Assembly (NCBI GenBank): GCA_016194705.1
Contig: JACQAZ010000029.1
Coordinates: forward strand, 17,373 to 81,372
Reading direction: 5' to 3'
Length of the DNA: 64,000 nucleotides
Source: Elusimicrobiota bacterium
Lineage (GTDB): Bacteria; Elusimicrobiota; Elusimicrobia; UBA1565; UBA9628
Shown here piece by piece: positions 1 through 8,499 of this stretch; the stretch's first letter is position 1, and every line of letters begins with the position of its first letter. Under the pieces are notes generated by a model. The model made no database searches. It was not told the origin of the DNA and was given only the letters and a program-made list of their open reading frames with translations. A program made the position numbers and the translations under genes.

Positions 1-932
1 TCGCGCAGAAGCTCGGGGATCATTTTCCTGAAGTAATCGCGGACCTTGTCGACCCTGTCGGGGCGCGACCAAAAGCTCAGCTCGACCTGCAGGACCTCGC
101 GCTGCGCGCCGCCGAGGTCCTTGCGCTCGAGCGCCTCCCGCAGGCGCGCCTCGACGGCGGCGCGCGGCAGGAAGATCGAGGGCTTCCCCTGTCCCGCGCC
201 GCCGTAGAGCTCGAGGATGCTGCGCTTGAAGAAGGCCGCTCCGCGCTTGAGCCGGACGACCTTGATCGCGCCATCCAGGGCGTCGGGGCCCCAGCGCTCC
301 GCGTCGGCCGCCTCGCGGCGCTCGAGAGCGGCGAGCTTCTCCGGAGGCAGTCCCTCCTTCTTGAGCTCCAAGGACCGCAGATGGTCGTCGGCAGCGCGGG
401 AGAGCTCCGGAGCCGGGGGCCGCGCGCGGGCCAGGTACTGGGCCTCGCGCCAGTTCGCGAGCAGCTCGTCTTCCATGATGTTGATCACCTTGAAGCCGAA
501 GGTCTTGTCGAGCATGGCGTGATAGGACTCGTGCAGGATGTCGTTGGCGCGCACGGCCAGCAGCGCCTCGAGCTCCGGGCCCGACGGGAGCGTCCGGGGC
601 TTGACCGCCTCGAGCTCTCCCGTGCGCGGCACGACGACGACCTCGAGCCTCGGATCGTAATACGCCCGGATGAGCTCCAGGGGCGGCGTCGCGGGGCCCG
701 CGTAGAAGGCCGAGAACTCGCGCGCGTCCGGGAAGCGCAGATCGGCGTCGGGGTGGGCGGCGTAGAACCGGCAGATCTCCTTGGCGGGCGGATTGCCCGC
801 CGAGCGGGTCTTGAGGTACGAGACATAGGCCGCCTTCAGCTTCACGTCGAGTTCGGTCGGCTTGGCGGGGACCGACTGCGCGGCGCAATGACCGCAGATC
901 AGCAGAAGCAAAGACGCCGCCGACGCTCTCAC
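1..932 (-). CDS. Exported HExxH-motif protein, 3' end outside window
   Basis: Reading in from a GTG at 932, the frame stays open to the window edge (at least 310 residues), so the C-terminus is missing. A hydrophobic N-terminus (VRASAASLLLLICG then CAAQS) looks like a signal peptide, possibly a lipoprotein. About 140 residues in there is HESYH followed by MEDELLANWREA, an HExxH plus downstream acidic helix as in zinc metallopeptidases. The start is supported by a TAGGCT box 6 bases upstream (939-944). No family was recognised beyond the motif; peptidase activity is inferred. It may belong to the same broad group as the HELTH protein at 20504-22231. Confidence 0.7.
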   Translation of the reverse strand, partial: MRASAASLLLLICGHCAAQSVPAKPTELDVKLKAAYVSYLKTRSAGNPPAKEICRFYAAHPDADLRFPDAREFSAFYAGPATPPLELIRAYYDPRLEVVVVPRTGELEAVKPRTLPSGPELEALLAVRANDILHESYHAMLDKTFGFKVINIMEDELLANWREAQYLARARPPAPELSRAADDHLRSLELKKEGLPPEKLAALERREAADAERWGPDALDGAIKVVRLKRGAAFFKRSILELYGGAGQGKPSIFLPRAAVEARLREALERKDLGGAQREVLQVELSFWSRPDRVDKVRDYFRKMIPELLR

Positions 933-1027
933 GACTCTAGCCTACACGACAAACGGGCCGGCGTCAAGCGGCTGTGGTCGAGCACTGTCGCTACGCTATC
1001 CGCCCCGGGGCGGATAACGGACCAAAC

Positions 1028-2962
1028 CTAGCGCTGGGGCTTGAGGAACTCGACCTGCAAGGTCGCGTGGCCGATCGAATGCTTCTCGCGCACGACGGCC
1101 TTCGCCGCGGTCAGGACCTTCTCGAGATCTCCGCCGGGTTTGACGTAGAGGATCGCCGTCAGGGCCTTCTCGCTCGAATTGAGCGACCAGACGTGCAGGT
1201 CGTAGACGCTGGCCACGCTCGGCACCGCGAGCAGGTCGCCCTCGAGCTCGTCGATCTTGACGTCGGGCGGCACGGCGTCGATGAGCACGTTCCAAGAGCG
1301 TTTGGCCAGGCCCCAGGTCGTGTGGATGATCAAGCCCACGATCAGGAAGCTGATGATCGGATCCGCGATGAACCAGTGGAAGAAATAGATCAGCGCGCCC
1401 GCCGCGATGATGCCCACCGAGCCGATCGCGTCGGTCGCCGCGTGCAGGAAGGCGCCTTTGAGGCTCAGGCTATCCTCTTGATACCGGTACAGGAGCAAGG
1501 TCGAGATCGCATTGGAGAGCAGCCCCGAGAAGGCCAGCGCGACGGTCGCCAGTCCCGGGACCGCGACGGGAGCCCACAACCGCGGCAGGGCCTCGGTCAA
1601 AGTGAACAACGCCATCGCGGCGATGGCGGCCGCGCTGAGCAGTCCGGTCAGCGACTCCATTTTAAGGTAGCCGTAGGTCTTGTGCGAATTAGGCGGGCGC
1701 CGGGACATCCAAAGAGCGAACAAGGCGCCTACGTTGATGCCGAGGTCGGCCAGCAGGTGCATCGAGTCGGCCTTGAGCGAGAGGCTGCCGATCATCAGGC
1801 CGCCGACGAATTCGATGGCCGTGAAGACGGCGCTGACCGCGATGACGCGCTTCAAGGCCAAGGCGTAGAGCGGCTGCTTGCTCGAGCCGAACTCGCCGGG
1901 AGTCGGGTGATAGGGGGCGACGTCGCGCCCCGAGGCCTGCTGGAACGCGATCGCCTCGTTGATCGCGACCTCGGAGGCCGAGATGATGTCGGGCTTGGTC
2001 GCCAGACTGCGGATCTCGATGAGGGTCGCCAGGGCCTTCGGGCTTTGCGCCCTCGAGAGGGCCTGGATCGCCGTGAGCCGGACGTCGTGGCGCAGGTCGA
2101 CCGCGGCCTGGCGGCCCAAGGCGTCGACGACCTCGGTTTCATCGGAAAAGCGCGCGATCCAGCCCAGCGATCTGGCCGCCGCCGCGCGGCGGCCGGGCAG
2201 AGGATGAAGGCGCAGCTCTTTGAGCAGTATGGGCGTCCAGTCCCGGCCGGCCGCGGCGAGCGCCTTCTTGGCCGCCTCGCGCATATTCGGGTCGGGGTCG
2301 GACGCCGCTTTCTCGCCGAGGACCTCGATGGTCTCGCGGCTCTTGAGCTCGCCGAGCTTGCGCGCCGAGGCGGCGCGCTCGAAGGAGGACTTCGACTCGA
2401 TCAGGCGGTCGGCGTGGGTTTGGACCGCGAGCTTGCGGCTCGCCGAGGTCCACAGGGGTGCGAGGCCCGTGACGCGGGCGATGAAGCCCAATGGGGAGCT
2501 TGAGGGCTTCGCCTTTTCGAAGACGGCCGCCGCCTCGGTCACGGACTCCGGGGAGACGGACGGTTTGTCCAAGGTCTTCTCAAGCCCCCGCTCGGCCGTC
2601 TCGAGCGCGCCGACGATGCCGGCCTCGGGCGGCGCCTCGGGAGATTCGAGCCGCGTCTCGGCAAGGCCGGCCTGCGCCTCGGGTAATACCACTTGCGTCC
2701 CGGAAAGGCCTGCCTGCGCCCCGCCAAGTCCCGCCTCGGCCGGAGCCGTCGGGATTTCGGTTCCGACGGGGATGACGGGAAGCTCGGCGCCGTTGACCGG
2801 GAGAAGCCGCGCCGCCGCGTCGCCCGCGGCGGGCGCGATCTTGGGGACGATCTCGGGAAGGCGGCCGGGCTCCGCGGGCTTCTCAGTCGAAGCGGCCAGG
2901 GCCTGGTAGCATTCCAGGCCGGGGGAGGCCAATACGAGGACCACAGCGAGGAACACGCGCAT
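1028..2962 (-). CDS. Cation diffusion facilitator with exported N-terminus and HEAT repeats
   Basis: The 644-residue product begins with a signal-peptide-like segment (MRVFLAVVLVLASPG), then about 150 residues rich in Pro, Ala and Glu, then alpha-helical HEAT-type repeats (about 185-335), then a complete CDF transporter (about 360-644). The transporter has six membrane spans, the paired metal-site signatures DSMHLLAD and HAATD in spans 2 and 5, and the cytoplasmic C-terminal domain ending near residue 640. CDF proteins export Zn, Co, Fe or Mn in exchange for protons. Usual family length is about 300, so more than half of this protein is extra. The start has TACACT 6 bases upstream. Metal specificity cannot be told from sequence alone. 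Confidence 0.9.
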   Translation of the reverse strand: MRVFLAVVLVLASPGLECYQALAASTEKPAEPGRLPEIVPKIAPAAGDAAARLLPVNGAELPVIPVGTEIPTAPAEAGLGGAQAGLSGTQVVLPEAQAGLAETRLESPEAPPEAGIVGALETAERGLEKTLDKPSVSPESVTEAAAVFEKAKPSSSPLGFIARVTGLAPLWTSASRKLAVQTHADRLIESKSSFERAASARKLGELKSRETIEVLGEKAASDPDPNMREAAKKALAAAGRDWTPILLKELRLHPLPGRRAAAARSLGWIARFSDETEVVDALGRQAAVDLRHDVRLTAIQALSRAQSPKALATLIEIRSLATKPDIISASEVAINEAIAFQQASGRDVAPYHPTPGEFGSSKQPLYALALKRVIAVSAVFTAIEFVGGLMIGSLSLKADSMHLLADLGINVGALFALWMSRRPPNSHKTYGYLKMESLTGLLSAAAIAAMALFTLTEALPRLWAPVAVPGLATVALAFSGLLSNAISTLLLYRYQEDSLSLKGAFLHAATDAIGSVGIIAAGALIYFFHWFIADPIISFLIVGLIIHTTWGLAKRSWNVLIDAVPPDVKIDELEGDLLAVPSVASVYDLHVWSLNSSEKALTAILYVKPGGDLEKVLTAAKAVVREKHSIGHATLQVEFLKPQR

Positions 2963-2968
2963 GTCGGT

Positions 2969-2974
2969 AGTGTA
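2969..2974 (-). promoter_or_regulatory. -10 box of the CDF gene (leaderless type)
   Basis: TACACT on the minus strand lies 6 bases before the ATG at 2962, so transcription should begin at or next to the start codon. No good -35 was seen. Confidence 0.5.
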
Positions 2975-3085
2975 GTGCTTCCTTAAGCGCTCCCTTTGGG
3001 TCTTAAGGCCGATCTCTCCGCCGGCTTTGGACCTAGCCCTGCCTGGGCCCGGCCCCGCCCGGGATTTAGTAGAATAGCCGTTCCG

Positions 3086-4459
3086 ATGCGGCCACCGCTG
3101 CTCATCAAGAACGCCCTGCGCGTCGCGCTCATGGACGACGCGCGCACCGAGCTCAAGGACGCCGACATCCTCGTCAAGGGGCGCGTGATCGTCGCCGTGG
3201 GCCGCCAGCTCGACGAACCGGGCGCCCAGGTCCTCGACGCGCGCGGCTGCGTCGTGATCCCGGGCATGGTCAACACGCACCACCACCTCTGTCAGACGCT
3301 CACGCGCAACATCCCGGCCGTGCAGGACGCCAAGCTCTTCGACTGGCTCGTCTATCTCTACACGGTCTGGAGGCATCTGACCCCGGAGGCCGCCGGGATC
3401 GGCGCCGAGGTCGGTTTGTCCGAGCTGCTGCTGACCGGCTGCACGACGGCGGCCGACCACACCTATCTCTACCCGCGCGGGACGACCGGGCTCATCGACG
3501 CCCAGATCGAGGCGGCGCACAAGCTCGGCATCCGCTTCCATCCCACGAGAGGCTCCATGTCGGTCGGCGTCACCAACGGCGGCCTGCCGCCCGACGACTG
3601 CACCCAGGACGAGGAAGCCATCCTCAAGGACGGCGAGCGCCTGGTCAAGGAATTCCACGACCCGACGCCGTTTTCGATGTGCCGCGTGGGTTTGGCGCCT
3701 TGCGCACCCTTCTCGGTGAGCCCCGAGCTCATGAAGGAGGTCGCAAGCCAAGCCAAGAAATGGAACGTGCGCCTGCACACGCATCTGGCCGAGACCCTCG
3801 ACGAGGACGAGTACTGCCTCTCGCGCTACAAGATGAGGCCGCTGGACTTCATCGCCTCGGTCGGCTGGCTCGAGGGCAACGCGTGGTTCGCGCACATGGT
3901 CTGCCTCAAGCCCGAGGAGGTTCGCAGGCTCTGCGCGACGCGCACCGGCGTGGCGCACTGTCCGTCCTCGAATCTGCGCCTGGGCTCGGGGATCGCCCCG
4001 GTCCGGGAGTACCTCGACGCCGGCGTGCCCGTGGGTCTGGGCGTCGACGGCTCGGCCTCGAATGACTCCGGAGACATGCTCGCAGAGGCCAGGCAGGCGA
4101 TGCTCGTGCACCGAGTGCGCACGGGCGTCAAGTCGATGCCGGCTCGGGACGCCCTCTGGATGGCCACGCGCGGAGGGGCCGCGGTGCTGGGCCGCGACGA
4201 CATCGGGCGCATCGCTCCCGGCAAGGCGGCCGATCTTGCGATCTACGACCTCGACAAGATCGATTTTGCGGGCGCGATGTCGGACCCCGTGGCGGCGCTT
4301 CTGTTCTGCGGCACGAGCCATCGGACCAAGTGGACGATCGTCAACGGCCATGTCGTCGTCGACGGCGGGCGCCTCGTCAACGCCGACGAACGCGAGATCG
4401 CCGGCCGGGCGAACGCGGCCGCCGCCGAGCTCCTCGAAAAAGTCCCGGCGCACCGATGA
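3086..4459 (+). CDS. 8-oxoguanine deaminase-like amidohydrolase
   Basis: A 457-residue member of the amidohydrolase superfamily closest by recall to 8-oxoguanine deaminase and hydroxydechloroatrazine hydrolase. Metal and substrate motifs are in order: NTHHHLCQTLTRN near residue 65, HTHLAET near 230, HMVCL near 270, and GLGVDGSASND near 320. The enzyme would hydrolyse 8-oxoguanine to urate and ammonia, feeding the downstream ureide pathway. The ATG at 3086 is preceded by TAGAAT at 3070-3075. It opens an operon in which every following gene overlaps the last by a few bases (ATGA with the next gene). Guanine or another aminopurine as substrate is possible. Confidence 0.85.
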   Translation: MRPPLLIKNALRVALMDDARTELKDADILVKGRVIVAVGRQLDEPGAQVLDARGCVVIPGMVNTHHHLCQTLTRNIPAVQDAKLFDWLVYLYTVWRHLTPEAAGIGAEVGLSELLLTGCTTAADHTYLYPRGTTGLIDAQIEAAHKLGIRFHPTRGSMSVGVTNGGLPPDDCTQDEEAILKDGERLVKEFHDPTPFSMCRVGLAPCAPFSVSPELMKEVASQAKKWNVRLHTHLAETLDEDEYCLSRYKMRPLDFIASVGWLEGNAWFAHMVCLKPEEVRRLCATRTGVAHCPSSNLRLGSGIAPVREYLDAGVPVGLGVDGSASNDSGDMLAEARQAMLVHRVRTGVKSMPARDALWMATRGGAAVLGRDDIGRIAPGKAADLAIYDLDKIDFAGAMSDPVAALLFCGTSHRTKWTIVNGHVVVDGGRLVNADEREIAGRANAAAAELLEKVPAHR

Positions 4460-5022
4460 GCGCGCCGAGCCAGGCCTACCTGCTGGCGGCCGGCCGCGGG
4501 ACGCGCGCGGGCGGGCCCAAAGCGTGGCTCGACAACCAAGGCCGGCCGCTCCTCAAGACCCAGCTCGACTTCCTGCTCGAGGTCTTCGATCCGGAGCGCG
4601 TCGCGGTCTCGATCCAGCCGACCTGGACGCCGAAATGCCGCGGCCTCAACGAGCGCGTCAAGTGGATCGCCGTCGATCCCGACGCCTCGCCGCTGGCCTC
4701 GCTCCAGAGCCTCATGAAGGCCGTCCCGATGGTCCGCTGGTCCTTCGTCCATCACGTCGACCAGCCGGTCTGGGAGACGGCCCTGTTCCAGATGCTGCTG
4801 CGCGAGACCGCGGGGGCGAAGGCCTCGGTGATCGTGCCCACAAACGGCGGGCGGCGCGGGCATCCGGTGCTCCTATCGCACGGCCTAGGTCCCGCGATCC
4901 TCGAGCTCGACCCGGCCGAGGACCGCCTCGACTCCTTCCTCCGCGCGAAGGCCGCCTGCGAGATCGAAGTCCCTTTCCCCTGCGTGCTCGAGAATTGGAA
5001 CGAAGGCGTGCGCGCCGGATGA
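4456..5022 (+). CDS. MobA/PucB-like molybdenum cofactor nucleotidyltransferase
   Basis: A 188-residue NTP-transferase with the nucleotide-binding signature LLAAGRGTRAGGPKAW at the N-terminus and HHVDQP in the middle, as in MobA, MocA and Bacillus PucB. Such proteins attach a nucleotide to molybdopterin for delivery to xanthine dehydrogenase. It overlaps both neighbours by ATGA and sits in the purine operon, which fits a dedicated role in maturing the dehydrogenase encoded at 15758-19294. Whether it uses CTP or GTP is not evident. It is the only MobA-type protein in the window and complements the Moco operon at 32782-38576. Confidence 0.75.
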   Translation: MSAPSQAYLLAAGRGTRAGGPKAWLDNQGRPLLKTQLDFLLEVFDPERVAVSIQPTWTPKCRGLNERVKWIAVDPDASPLASLQSLMKAVPMVRWSFVHHVDQPVWETALFQMLLRETAGAKASVIVPTNGGRRGHPVLLSHGLGPAILELDPAEDRLDSFLRAKAACEIEVPFPCVLENWNEGVRAG

Positions 5023-6395
5023 TCAAGCATCCCGACCTCATCATCAAGAGCCGCCGGGTCGCGACCCCGCGCTGCGTCGAGCCCGCCGCCGTGCTGATCC
5101 AGGGAGGGACCATTCAGAGCGTCCAACCCTACGACCGCTTCAAGTCGTCGGGCCCCGTCCTCGACGTGGGCAGCCTCGTCGTGATGGCGGGGCTGGTCGA
5201 CACGCACGTCCACCTCAACGACCCGGGGCGCTCCGAGTGGGAGGGTTTCGAGACCGGCACGCGCGCGGCGGCCGCCGGCGGCATCACGACCGTGGTCGAC
5301 ATGCCGCTCAACTCCAAGCCCGTCACGACCTCCGCCCAGGCCCTGATGGTCAAGATGGCCTCGGCCGAGGGCCGGGTCTGGACCGACATCGGCTTCTGGG
5401 GCGGCGTAGTGCCGGGAAACGAAGGCGAGCTCGAGCCGATGATCGAGTCGGGCGTCTTCGGCTTCAAGTGCTTCCTCGTGCACTCCGGCATCGAGGACTT
5501 CCCGTGCGTGGCCGAGAGCGACCTGCGCAAGGCGATGCTCCTGCTCGCGCGCCGCAACGTCCCGCTGCTCGCCCACGCCGAGCTCGCCTGCACTCAGCCG
5601 CCCATCGCCGACGACCCCCGCAGCTACGGCGGCTACCTCGCCTCCCGGCCCAAGGCCTGGGAGAACGAAGCCATCAAGCTGCTCGCGCGGCTTTCGCGCG
5701 AGACGGGCTGCCGCACGCACATCGTGCACCTCTCCTCGGCCGAGGCCCTGCCGATCATCGCCGAGGCCCGGCGCGTCGGCGCGCCGCTTACCGTCGAGAC
5801 CTGCCCGCACTACCTGAGCTTCGCCTCCGAGGAGGTGCCCGACGGCCGCACCGAGTTCAAGTGCGCGCCTCCGATCCGGGAAGCCGCCAACCGCGAGCGG
5901 CTCTGGGGGGCCTTCCCGGAAGGCCTCGTCGATTTCGTCGTCTCCGACCACTCGCCGTGCCTCCCTGAGCTCAAGGCGCGCGAGACCGGAGACTTCACAG
6001 CCGCCTGGGGCGGCATCTCGGGCCTTCAGCTGACCTTGCCCGCCGTCTGGACTCAGGCGCGCGCGCGCGGCTTCAAGGTCGAGGACCTCGCCTTGTGGCT
6101 CTCGAGCAACCCGGCGCGCTTCGCGGGCCTCGGACGCCGCAAGGGACGCATCGCCTGGGGGGCGGACGCCGACATCGTCGTGTGGGACCCCGACGCCTCG
6201 GTCGCGGTCGAGCCCGGCATGCTCGAACACCGCCACAAGCTGACGCCGTACGCCGGCCGGAGCCTGCTGGGCAAGGTCAAGATGACCTTCCTGCGCGGGA
6301 CGCAGGTCTACCACGAGGGCCGGTTCCCGTCGAGCGCGCGCGGGCAGCTCCTCTTCAGGACACAGAGCGAATATGAGCTTCACGGAACTCATTGA
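5019..6395 (+). CDS. allB: Allantoinase
   Basis: A 458-residue cyclic amidohydrolase of the allantoinase/dihydroorotase family, which opens allantoin to allantoate. The zinc-binding DTHVHLNDPGRSEWEGFETG, the carbamylated-lysine region GFKCFLVHSGIEDFP, HIVHLSS, ETCPHYL and DHSPC are all present in the expected order. Allantoinase rather than dihydroorotase is favoured by these motifs and by the next genes, allantoicase and OHCU decarboxylase. The start overlaps the previous stop (ATGA) and the 3' end runs 23 bases into allantoicase. Confidence 0.93.
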   Translation: MIKHPDLIIKSRRVATPRCVEPAAVLIQGGTIQSVQPYDRFKSSGPVLDVGSLVVMAGLVDTHVHLNDPGRSEWEGFETGTRAAAAGGITTVVDMPLNSKPVTTSAQALMVKMASAEGRVWTDIGFWGGVVPGNEGELEPMIESGVFGFKCFLVHSGIEDFPCVAESDLRKAMLLLARRNVPLLAHAELACTQPPIADDPRSYGGYLASRPKAWENEAIKLLARLSRETGCRTHIVHLSSAEALPIIAEARRVGAPLTVETCPHYLSFASEEVPDGRTEFKCAPPIREAANRERLWGAFPEGLVDFVVSDHSPCLPELKARETGDFTAAWGGISGLQLTLPAVWTQARARGFKVEDLALWLSSNPARFAGLGRRKGRIAWGADADIVVWDPDASVAVEPGMLEHRHKLTPYAGRSLLGKVKMTFLRGTQVYHEGRFPSSARGQLLFRTQSEYELHGTH

Positions 6396-7359
6396 TCTGG
6401 CGGCCGCCAAGGTGGGCGGCAATGCCCTGGCGTGCAACGACGACTTCTTCGCTTCCCGCCACAATCTCCTGAAGGCCGAGAAGCCGGTCTTCATCGAGGA
6501 CAAGTTCACCTCCCAAGGGAAGTGGATGGACGGCTGGGAGACCAGGCGGCGCCGCACGCCGGGTCACGACTGGTGCCTCATCCGGCTGGGCCTTCGCGGC
6601 GTGATCCGGGGCTTCGTCGCGGACACGAGCTACTTCACGGGCAACTACCCGGAGGCCTGCTCGATCGACGCCTGCGACGCGCGCGGCAAGCTCTCCCCGG
6701 CCGCTTTGCTCAAGGACCACGCGGCCTGGACCAACATACTGCCCAAGACTCCCCTCAAGGGCGGCTCGCACAACCTCCTGCCCTGCCGCAGCCTCGGGAC
6801 CTGGACCCACGTGCGCCTCAACATCTTTCCGGACGGCGGCGTCGCCCGTTTGAGGGTCCACGGCGACGTCATCCCGGACTGGGATCGTCTCAAGTCGTCG
6901 GGACGGCTCATCGATCTGGCCGCCGTCGAGAACGGGGGCATGGCGATCTCGCAGTCCGACATGTACTTCGGCCGCGCGACCAACATGCTGATGCCCGGCC
7001 GCGCCAAGAACATGGGCGACGGCTGGGAGACCAAGCGCCGCCGCGGCCCCGGCCATGATTGGTGCGTCATCAAGCTCGGCGCCACCGGCCGCATCGAAAA
7101 GGTAGAGGTCGACACAAACCACTTCAAGGGAAACTACCCGGACTCCTGTTTGATCGAGGGCGTCCTGGCTCCCGACGGCCTCTCGGCCGAGGGGGATCAG
7201 TCGTGGTTCGAGCTCCTGCCGCGCGTCAAGCTCGCGGCCCACAAGCGACTATTCTTCAAAGCCGCATCCCCGCGGCCGGCCACTCACGCGCGCGTGAGCA
7301 TCTTCCCCGACGGCGGCATCAGCCGCTTGAGGCTCTATGGCCGGGTTGCAAAGCCTTAA
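6373..7359 (+). CDS. alc: Allantoicase
   Basis: A 328-residue allantoicase, which splits allantoate into ureidoglycolate and urea. The two tandem jelly-roll repeats of the family are clear: DGWETRRRRTPGHDWC with TSYFTGNYPEAC in the first half, and DGWETKRRRGPGHDWC with TNHFKGNYPDSC in the second, each ending in an FPDGG(V/I)(A/S)RLR strand. Length is typical. It overlaps allantoinase upstream and OHCU decarboxylase downstream by 23 bases each, showing tight translational coupling. No ureidoglycolate lyase follows, so the fate of ureidoglycolate is not encoded here. Confidence 0.96.
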   Translation: MSFTELIDLAAAKVGGNALACNDDFFASRHNLLKAEKPVFIEDKFTSQGKWMDGWETRRRRTPGHDWCLIRLGLRGVIRGFVADTSYFTGNYPEACSIDACDARGKLSPAALLKDHAAWTNILPKTPLKGGSHNLLPCRSLGTWTHVRLNIFPDGGVARLRVHGDVIPDWDRLKSSGRLIDLAAVENGGMAISQSDMYFGRATNMLMPGRAKNMGDGWETKRRRGPGHDWCVIKLGATGRIEKVEVDTNHFKGNYPDSCLIEGVLAPDGLSAEGDQSWFELLPRVKLAAHKRLFFKAASPRPATHARVSIFPDGGISRLRLYGRVAKP

Positions 7360-7846
7360 CGAGCTGCCGCCGAAAAAGGCCCGCGAGGCCTTCCTGCGCT
7401 GCTGCGGCTCCGCCGGCTGGGTCCAGGGGATGTTGATGCGCCGCCCTTTCAAGACCGAGACGGACCTCTTCGCGGCGGCCGACGAGATCTGGCAGAGGCT
7501 CTCAAAGGCGGATTTTTTGGAAGCCTTCGCGCGCCACCCGCGCATCGGGGGCAAGGACGCGCTGCGCGCGAAGTTCGCCGCGACGCTCGGCTGGGCGCAG
7601 GGGGAACAGGCCGGAGCGCGGGAAGCCTCCGAAGAGGTCCTCGAGGCGCTCTCCCAGGGCAACGCCCAATACGAGAAGCGCTTCGGCTACATCTTCATCG
7701 TCTGCGCGACGGGGAAATCCGCCGCAGAGATGCTCGCTTTGCTCCACGCCCGGCTCCCGCATTCGCCAGACAAGGAGCTCGCCATCGCGGCGGGAGAGCA
7801 GGCCAAGATCACGGCGCTGAGGCTCAAGAAGCTCCTTGAAAGCTAG
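7337..7846 (+). CDS. uraD: OHCU decarboxylase
   Basis: A 169-residue 2-oxo-4-hydroxy-4-carboxy-5-ureidoimidazoline decarboxylase, the enzyme giving (S)-allantoin in the last step of urate breakdown. Diagnostic HPRIGGKDAL, with the catalytic His, and the FGYIFIVCATGKSAAEML segment are present, and length matches the family. It pairs functionally with HIU hydrolase at 9418-9762, although the two genes are separated by a convergent gene. Together they imply that 5-hydroxyisourate is formed in this cell, yet no urate oxidase is in the window. Confidence 0.95.
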   Translation: MAGLQSLNELPPKKAREAFLRCCGSAGWVQGMLMRRPFKTETDLFAAADEIWQRLSKADFLEAFARHPRIGGKDALRAKFAATLGWAQGEQAGAREASEEVLEALSQGNAQYEKRFGYIFIVCATGKSAAEMLALLHARLPHSPDKELAIAAGEQAKITALRLKKLLES

Positions 7847-8489
7847 CGCGCTCGCCGCCGTCCTGGCCTGCTTCCTCGTATCCGGCTGCATCGAACACCT
7901 GCCCGCGACCCTGCCCCCCTCGCAGCTCGGCGTCACCGACAGCGTCCCGGTCGGGCCGGCCGAAGGCTTGGCGCGCTCCTTCCATTTTTTCGGCTGGCGG
8001 CGCTTCGGCGACGACACGACCGAGTCGGCGATCCGCGCCGCCAAGAAGGGAAACCAGGACCTCGACCTCATCAACGTCTTGGTCGACCGCCGCGTGCACT
8101 GCCTGCCGGCCTGCGAGGCGGCCTTTTTCACCTGGTCGGAGACCGAGGTGCGGGGGACTCTGGTCCGCTACAAGCGCCTGCCCGATTGGGAGAAGCCCCA
8201 GAGCCCCGACCTGACGAAGTTCGCACCGGGCCGCGGCCCGCCCGCGGAGCCGCTCCTCGAGCGGCTCATGCATCTCTATGCCCAGGACCCGAAGTCGGCC
8301 GCGGAGTTTTACCAGAGCCTCGACCACGACACGCGCCGCCAGCTCGTCGAGCTCGTGGTCTCCGAGAAGGGGCTCACGACGGGGCAGGGGTGGACCTTCA
8401 GAATCCCGAAGAGCGCGTCTCCGGAAGAGAAGAGGTTTCTCGCCTGGTTCGTGGGGACCTACACGACCTACCAGCCGCTCGACGAGTAG
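7836..8489 (+). CDS. Lipoprotein of unknown function
   Basis: A 217-residue product with a clean lipoprotein signal, MKASALAAVLACFLVSGC. The only start that includes the whole signal is TTG at 7836, overlapping the uraD stop, so this is the last gene of the purine operon. The mature part is acidic-basic mixed, with no recognised domain; two Cys in the segment HCLPACEA could be a disulfide. A link to purine use is suggested only by position. It ends convergently against 8493-9338, with a 7-base-stem hairpin formed by the two stop codons. Confidence 0.75.
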   Translation: MKASALAAVLACFLVSGCIEHLPATLPPSQLGVTDSVPVGPAEGLARSFHFFGWRRFGDDTTESAIRAAKKGNQDLDLINVLVDRRVHCLPACEAAFFTWSETEVRGTLVRYKRLPDWEKPQSPDLTKFAPGRGPPAEPLLERLMHLYAQDPKSAAEFYQSLDHDTRRQLVELVVSEKGLTTGQGWTFRIPKSASPEEKRFLAWFVGTYTTYQPLDE

Positions 8490-8499
8490 CGGCTACTCG
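8483..8499. terminator. Small bidirectional hairpin between convergent genes
   Basis: CGAGTAG, CGG loop, CTACTCG. The stem contains the stop codons of both convergent genes. No T tract follows on either strand, so termination is only a possibility. Confidence 0.25.

Noticed and set aside
2963..4453. A very long open frame on the minus strand continuing upstream of the CDF gene
   Set aside because: It is antisense to the clearly real 8-oxoguanine deaminase gene; a signal peptide and -10 box place the true start at 2962.
3086..4459. Guanine deaminase or atrazine chlorohydrolase
   Set aside because: The NTHHHLCQTLTR and GVDGSASND motifs and the purine-cluster context fit 8-oxoguanine deaminase better, although related substrates cannot be excluded.
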